Shown one piece after another: positions 6,757-10,152 of a DNA stretch of 10,152 bases. A model generated the notes under the pieces. That model worked only from the letters and a program-made list of their open reading frames with translations, searched no databases and was not told where the DNA came from. Location: NCBI GenBank assembly GCA_946055365.1, contig CAMGFM010000031.1, positions 1 to 10,152 of the forward strand, in the 5' to 3' direction. Origin of the DNA: an uncultured Prevotella sp. (GTDB lineage Bacteria > Bacteroidota > Bacteroidia > Bacteroidales > Bacteroidaceae). The stretch's first letter is position 1. The number at the start of each line of letters is the position of its first letter. A program made the translations under genes and the position numbers.

Positions 6757-7506
6757 TCAATGTCGGGCCTTGGGATAGGTTCTGAACCATCCGTCCAGCC
6801 TCAGTCTCATCACGCCGAAGAACGCCTCGCCGAAGATGCCGCCGCTCATCTTGCTCACGCCCTCGCGACGGTTGACAAATATCACAGGCACTTCCTTGAT
6901 TTTGTAGCCCATCTTGTGGGCGGTATATTTCATCTCTATCTGGAAGGCATAGCCCTTGAAGCGCACCTTGTCGAGTTCCATCGACTCAAGCACGCATCGG
7001 CGGTAGCACTTGAAGCCCGCCGTGGTGTCGTGGATGTTGAAGCCCGTGACGAGACGCACATACTTTGAGGCGAAATAGCTCATCAGCACGCGGCCTATGG
7101 GCCAGTTCACCACGTTCACACCACTCACATAGCGCGAGCCGATGGCGAGGTCATAGCCCTCATCGTGGCACGCCGCATAGAGTCGAGGCAGGTCTTTGGG
7201 GTCGTGGCTGAAGTCTGCGTCCATCTCAAAGATGTAGTCATAGCCATGGGCAAGAGCCCATTTGAAGCCTGCAATGTAGGCAGTGCCGAGGCCGAGCTTG
7301 CCGCTGCGCTTGATGATGAAGAGCCTCTGGGCATATTCCTGTGCCATGAGTCTCTCCACGATGGCTGCCGTGCCGTCGGGGCTGCCGTCGTCGATGACGA
7401 GAATGTTGAACGCCTTGGGCAGAGTCATGACCGCCCTGATGATTTTCTCTATGTTTTCCTTCTCGTTGTAGGTGGGTATAATGACGATGCTGTCGCTTGT
7501 GTTCAT
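6757..7506 (-). CDS. Polyprenol-phosphate mannosyltransferase-like GT2 glycosyltransferase
   Basis: A 249-residue GT2 (GT-A fold) enzyme of the dolichol/polyprenol monophosphomannose synthase family, which moves a sugar, typically mannose from GDP-mannose, onto a lipid phosphate at the inner face of the membrane. Landmarks: VIIPTYNEKENI (8-19), VIDDGSPDGT (37-46), the metal-binding DAD in FEMDADFSHDP (Asp96, Asp98), and the conserved DTTAGFKCYRR and RFKGYAFQIEMK segments. There is no C-terminal membrane domain, as in the soluble single-domain type, and the sequence is very close to Bacteroides homologues as I recall them. The ATG at 7504-7506 is chosen because family members begin right before SDSIVIIPTYNE and the upstream bases are A-rich. 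An in-frame extension to 7575 would begin with GTG and add 23 unconserved residues. It lies 92 nt after the acyltransferase stop. A role in glycolipid or protein O-mannosylation is inferred. Confidence 0.9.
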   Translation of the reverse strand: MNTSDSIVIIPTYNEKENIEKIIRAVMTLPKAFNILVIDDGSPDGTAAIVERLMAQEYAQRLFIIKRSGKLGLGTAYIAGFKWALAHGYDYIFEMDADFSHDPKDLPRLYAACHDEGYDLAIGSRYVSGVNVVNWPIGRVLMSYFASKYVRLVTGFNIHDTTAGFKCYRRCVLESMELDKVRFKGYAFQIEMKYTAHKMGYKIKEVPVIFVNRREGVSKMSGGIFGEAFFGVMRLRLDGWFRTYPKARH

Positions 7507-7598
7507 TTTGGTTTTGTTTTTATATGATGATAAAGGCTGCGTCTCGGCAGTTTGCAGGGCAGGTCTTTCATTCACGATAGCCTTGCTCTGTCATGATG

Positions 7599-8357
7599 CT
7601 ATTGGTCTTTGTTCTCCACAAAGCCCTGATATTCCTTTACGAGTCCCGACATCACGGTGTCATAGCTCTTCTCTTCGAGGTGTCTTATGTTGTCGTTTCC
7701 CTTGCCTATGGGTTCTATGGGCTTGTGTATGGTGAGTGTCAGCGGATGCCATGTGACCCATCTCATGTCTCTCATGCGCGGCATCACGTCAAACGAACCG
7801 TTGATTGTGAGCGGCACGACAGCCAGTCCTATGTCGTCGGCCAGCATGAACGCGCCCCTCTTAAACACTCCCATGTGTCCGGTAAACGTTCTTGCCCCCT
7901 CGGGAAAGACCACGAGCGACATGCCCTCGCGCAATGTGGCGCGTGCCTTGTCATAGGTCTCGCGTATCTTGCTTGGCCCTCGCCTGTCGACAAATATGTG
8001 GTGGGCCGACTCGCATGCCTTGCCCACGAATGGCATCTTGCGCAGCTGGTGTTTCATCATCCACTTGAAGTTGCGCCCGAGGAAGCCGTATATGAGAAAA
8101 ATGTCAAACGAGCCTTGGTGGTTGGCCACAAACACATAGCTCCTGCCTTTCTCGAGATTTTCCCTGCCCTCTACCTTTACGGGCAACAGCAATATTCGGC
8201 ATATAAACATGGCCCACAGCTTGGGCGGCCAGTAGCTCCAGAAGTGACCGTTGCCTATGGCGCAGCCTATGATGACCGTCGTGCAGGTGAGGAGAGTGGC
8301 GAGTGCCACTAAGGGCAGGGCTATGACGAGTTGGTAGATGCGGTAGAATATAAACAT
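7599..8357 (-). CDS. plsC: 1-acyl-sn-glycerol-3-phosphate acyltransferase (PlsC family)
   Basis: A 252-residue membrane-bound acyltransferase; family members acylate lysophosphatidic acid to phosphatidic acid in phospholipid synthesis. Residues 8-34 are a hydrophobic N-terminal anchor, and a second hydrophobic stretch lies near 48-60. The acyltransferase motifs are complete and in order: NHQGSFD (motif I, His80 and Asp85), HHIFVDRRG (motif II region, 119-127), VVFPEGART (motif III, 149-157) and AVVPLTING (motif IV). The length is typical. It sits between a metallophosphoesterase and a polyprenol-P mannosyltransferase on the same strand, an envelope-lipid neighbourhood. The 131-nt gap upstream contains a 14-bp direct repeat, so it may have its own promoter. 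Related acyltransferases for ornithine or other lipids share these motifs, so the substrate is inferred. Confidence 0.87.
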   Translation of the reverse strand: MFIFYRIYQLVIALPLVALATLLTCTTVIIGCAIGNGHFWSYWPPKLWAMFICRILLLPVKVEGRENLEKGRSYVFVANHQGSFDIFLIYGFLGRNFKWMMKHQLRKMPFVGKACESAHHIFVDRRGPSKIRETYDKARATLREGMSLVVFPEGARTFTGHMGVFKRGAFMLADDIGLAVVPLTINGSFDVMPRMRDMRWVTWHPLTLTIHKPIEPIGKGNDNIRHLEEKSYDTVMSGLVKEYQGFVENKDQ

Positions 8358-8384
8358 ACGGATGCTTTGTTTGAAAATTTGTTA

Positions 8385-8420
8385 TGTGCTTTATGTGAAA
8401 GATACGTGTGCTTTATGTGA
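8385..8420. repeat. Two 14-bp direct repeats at a 22-bp step upstream of plsC
   Basis: TGTGCTTTATGTGA occurs exactly at 8385-8398 and 8407-8420. On the coding strand of the acyltransferase these read TCACATAAAGCACA, 28 to 63 nt before its ATG. The 22-bp step (about two DNA turns) and the position are what paired sites for a DNA-binding regulator would look like. A match to the Bacteroidetes promoter was not found: a TATCTTTC lies between the repeats but has no TTTG at the right distance. Confidence 0.55.
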
Positions 8421-8488
8421 GACGTTTGGTGTATTGACTGGATAAGAGCAACTATGTCGGCGGCACAAACAGCCCTGCGTGTGTCCCG

Positions 8489-9649
8489 TCACTTGCGTGT
8501 CTTGAGGGTTATCTCCACTATTTCAGGGTCGCAATGAAACCTGAAAGGCAGCACTCCGCCGAGTCCTGTCGACACGAAGAGCTTGCGTCCGCCCTCGTCA
8601 TATAGCCCTGCGTCTTCCTTGCCCACGAGTTTTGTGGGTCTCCATCCCATTATGCTCATCTGTCCGCCGTGAGTGTGTCCGCTGAGAGTGAGCTGTGCGT
8701 TGCTCCGTGGTAGAATGTTGCGCCGCCATGCCGACGGATCGTGTTGCAGCATCACCACAAAAGCCCTGCTGTCTACGCCCTTGAGAGCCTTGTCGAGGCT
8801 GCCCTTGCTCGGGAACGGGCGTTTGCCGTCGTTCTCATAGCCTGCCATCACTATGGAGTCGTTGCCTCGCCTTATGATGTGGTGCTCGTTCATCAGCAAC
8901 TGCCAGCCCATGGAGCGTTGCAGGCGTTGTGTGGTCTTCTCGTTGTCTACCTTCTGTCGTGGCGGCAGGTCGGTGTATATGGAATAGTCGTGGTTGCCGA
9001 GTACCGAAAACACGCCGTCGCGCGCCTTGAGCGAGCCGAGAATGCCTGTGTGTGGCGTTATCTCTTGGGGCAGCATGTTTTGCAGGTCGCCCGTAAACAC
9101 TATTGCGTCGGGCTGCATGCCGTTTGTCTCGGCTACGGCCCTCTCGAGCAGGTCGGGCTTGATGCTTCCGAGGTGTGCGTCGGTGAACTGCACGATGCGG
9201 TAGCCGTCAAATGCCATGGGCAGAGAGTCAAACTCGAGTGTCATGCGCCTCACGTGGAGGTTGCCCGTACCCGTCATGCACCCTGCAGACAGCACGTAGA
9301 GCGAGCCGAGAGCCGCCACCAGGCCTGTGTGATTGCCGTAGTTGTGTCTCAAGTGAAGGGCTTTTGACAGGCCCATGCCTGCCAGTGAGCAGAGGAAAAA
9401 TAGCAGCTTGGGCACCACGGAGATAGCCATCACGAACATGTAGGCGTTGAACAGCCTTTGATCTTGCGGCACAAAATGGTCGGTCAGCGAGAAATAAGTC
9501 GTGGCTGCCGCCAGCAGCAGGCACGGCATCCACCACAGCGTCTTGTGCCATTGCGTCAGCGATGGCTTTTTGCGCAGAAAACTCCTGTAGATGTATATGT
9601 CGGGCAGGACGATTGCTATTATTATAATAATGTATATGCGTGCTATCAT
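8489..9649 (-). CDS. Membrane-anchored metallophosphoesterase (YaeI/YkuE-like)
   Basis: A 386-residue protein with an N-terminal membrane region followed by a calcineurin-like phosphoesterase domain. Hydrophobic helices lie at about residues 2-20, 38-56, 67-91 and 108-125. The catalytic part begins near 147 and shows all five metal-binding blocks: FTDAHLG (Asp157, His159), FTGDLQ (Asp188), LGNHDY (Asn219, His220), LQHDPSA (His303) and SGHTHGGQ (His325, His327). These coordinate a two-metal centre that hydrolyses phosphoesters. With three or four membrane passes before the domain, the active site probably faces the periplasm or membrane surface; topology is inferred. YaeI/YkuE relatives are reported to act on phospholipid or similar substrates, which fits the neighbouring acyltransferase, but the substrate is not visible here. 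Its ATG follows the metH stop by 22 nt, so it is probably cotranscribed with metH. Confidence 0.88.
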   Translation of the reverse strand: MIARIYIIIIIAIVLPDIYIYRSFLRKKPSLTQWHKTLWWMPCLLLAAATTYFSLTDHFVPQDQRLFNAYMFVMAISVVPKLLFFLCSLAGMGLSKALHLRHNYGNHTGLVAALGSLYVLSAGCMTGTGNLHVRRMTLEFDSLPMAFDGYRIVQFTDAHLGSIKPDLLERAVAETNGMQPDAIVFTGDLQNMLPQEITPHTGILGSLKARDGVFSVLGNHDYSIYTDLPPRQKVDNEKTTQRLQRSMGWQLLMNEHHIIRRGNDSIVMAGYENDGKRPFPSKGSLDKALKGVDSRAFVVMLQHDPSAWRRNILPRSNAQLTLSGHTHGGQMSIMGWRPTKLVGKEDAGLYDEGGRKLFVSTGLGGVLPFRFHCDPEIVEITLKTRK

Positions 9650-9671
9650 TGTCTTTTGGGCGTTTGGTCAT

Positions 9672-10152
9672 TTAGCTGTGCGAGCCTTCGCCTGCCACAC
9701 GGTTGGCAAGAAACCTCCTCATGAGCGTCTCTGGCACTCCTCTTCTTGCGGCATAGTCACGCAGCTGGTCTTCGCCTATCTTGCCGATGTCAAAGTAGCG
9801 TGCCTGCGGGTGAGCCATCATGAGTCCCGACACCGAGGCGTGTGGACGCATGGCCCCGCTTTCGGTGAGCGATATGCCTATTGACTTCATGTCAATGATG
9901 TCGTCAATGATGAAGTTAAGGCTTGTGTCGGGCATGGATGGGTAGCCCACGGCAGGCCTTATGCCCTGAAACTCCTCTCTGAGCAGCTGCTCTATGCCGA
10001 GACGCTCGTCGTTGGCATATCCCCAGTGTCGTGTCCTTATCTCCAGATGCGCCACTTCTGCCGTCGCCTCCGCCAGTCTGTCGGCGAGAGTCTGTGCCAT
10101 CATCCTGCGGAAGTCGTCGTCGCGGAAGTCATGCTCCAGTCCGTGGTCGACG
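9672..10152 (-). CDS. metH: Methionine synthase MetH, C-terminal activation domain (5' end outside window)
   Basis: About 160 C-terminal residues of cobalamin-dependent methionine synthase, which transfers a methyl group from methyltetrahydrofolate to homocysteine. The open frame continues to the window edge (reading VDHGLEHDFRDDDFRR before the first ATG), so the Met at 10101-10103 is internal. The visible part is the AdoMet-binding reactivation domain: ADRLAEATAE, HWGYAND, the AdoMet-binding GIRPAVGYP motif (RxxxGY), LTESGAMRPHASVSG, and the terminal SHPxxKYF-like ARYFDIGKIGEDQL followed by DYAARRG. This domain binds AdoMet to re-methylate oxidised cob(II)alamin. The first half of the domain and the catalytic modules lie outside. 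The ending NRVAGEGSHS is a short tail beyond the conserved domain. It is the upstream neighbour of the metallophosphoesterase (22-nt gap). Confidence 0.93.
   Translation of the reverse strand, partial: VDHGLEHDFRDDDFRRMMAQTLADRLAEATAEVAHLEIRTRHWGYANDERLGIEQLLREEFQGIRPAVGYPSMPDTSLNFIIDDIIDMKSIGISLTESGAMRPHASVSGLMMAHPQARYFDIGKIGEDQLRDYAARRGVPETLMRRFLANRVAGEGSHS

Noticed and set aside
7507..7575. Longer start for the glycosyltransferase
   Set aside because: It would use GTG and add 23 residues not found in the family, while the ATG at 7504-7506 matches known N-termini.
7593..8312. Long plus-strand ORF antisense to the acyltransferase
   Set aside because: The minus strand carries all four acyltransferase motifs; the antisense product shows no domain.
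8400..8407. TATCTTTC as a Bacteroidetes -7 promoter box for plsC
   Set aside because: No TTTG lies 19-21 nt upstream on the same strand, and the last base of the box differs.
8741..9367. Long plus-strand ORF antisense to the metallophosphoesterase
   Set aside because: The minus strand carries all metal-binding blocks; the plus frame is a shadow.

Overview
The window reads as an ordinary chromosomal segment of a Bacteroidales bacterium, most likely Prevotellaceae. This rests on recognising the proteins: a Bacteroidetes-type calcium P-type ATPase tail, a stand-alone polyprenol-phosphate mannosyltransferase very close to Bacteroides homologues, a PlsC-type acyltransferase, Mfd, and the C-terminal activation domain of cobalamin-dependent MetH. 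A-rich rather than Shine-Dalgarno-like start contexts agree with this. Genus-level placement is inference.

Layout: the 3' end of a plus-strand Ca2+ ATPase gene (1-431) runs toward a block of minus-strand genes. The convergent gap (432-755) holds a perfect 17-bp inverted repeat that looks like a terminator, and a five-unit array of a 21-22 bp motif built on GGCACTTT. Then, all on the minus strand and given here from left to right (transcription runs right to left), come: a small cysteine-containing hypothetical ORF (756-1049); a membrane-anchored alpha/beta hydrolase (1345-2274) whose start overlaps the stop of a histidine phosphatase (2271-2795); an AT-rich block of 64-bp tandem repeats ending in an inverted copy that touches the mfd stop codon (2802-3031); mfd (3030-6473); a second GGCACTTT array just upstream of mfd (6535-6611); a glycosyltransferase (6757-7506); a 1-acylglycerol-3-phosphate-type acyltransferase (7599-8357); a membrane-anchored metallophosphoesterase (8489-9649); and the 3' end of metH (9672-10152, running off the edge).

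The genes are mainly housekeeping: transcription-coupled repair (mfd), envelope lipid and sugar metabolism (acyltransferase, polyprenol-P mannosyltransferase, metallophosphoesterase), hydrolases of unknown substrate, methionine synthesis and calcium export. I see no new multi-gene system, CRISPR array, phage, transposase or RNA gene. The material worth a second look is intergenic: two separate arrays sharing a GGCACTTT core with a 21-22 bp step, a 64-bp tandem repeat with an inverted terminal copy at the mfd stop codon, and a 14-bp direct repeat, again at a 22-bp step, upstream of the acyltransferase gene.
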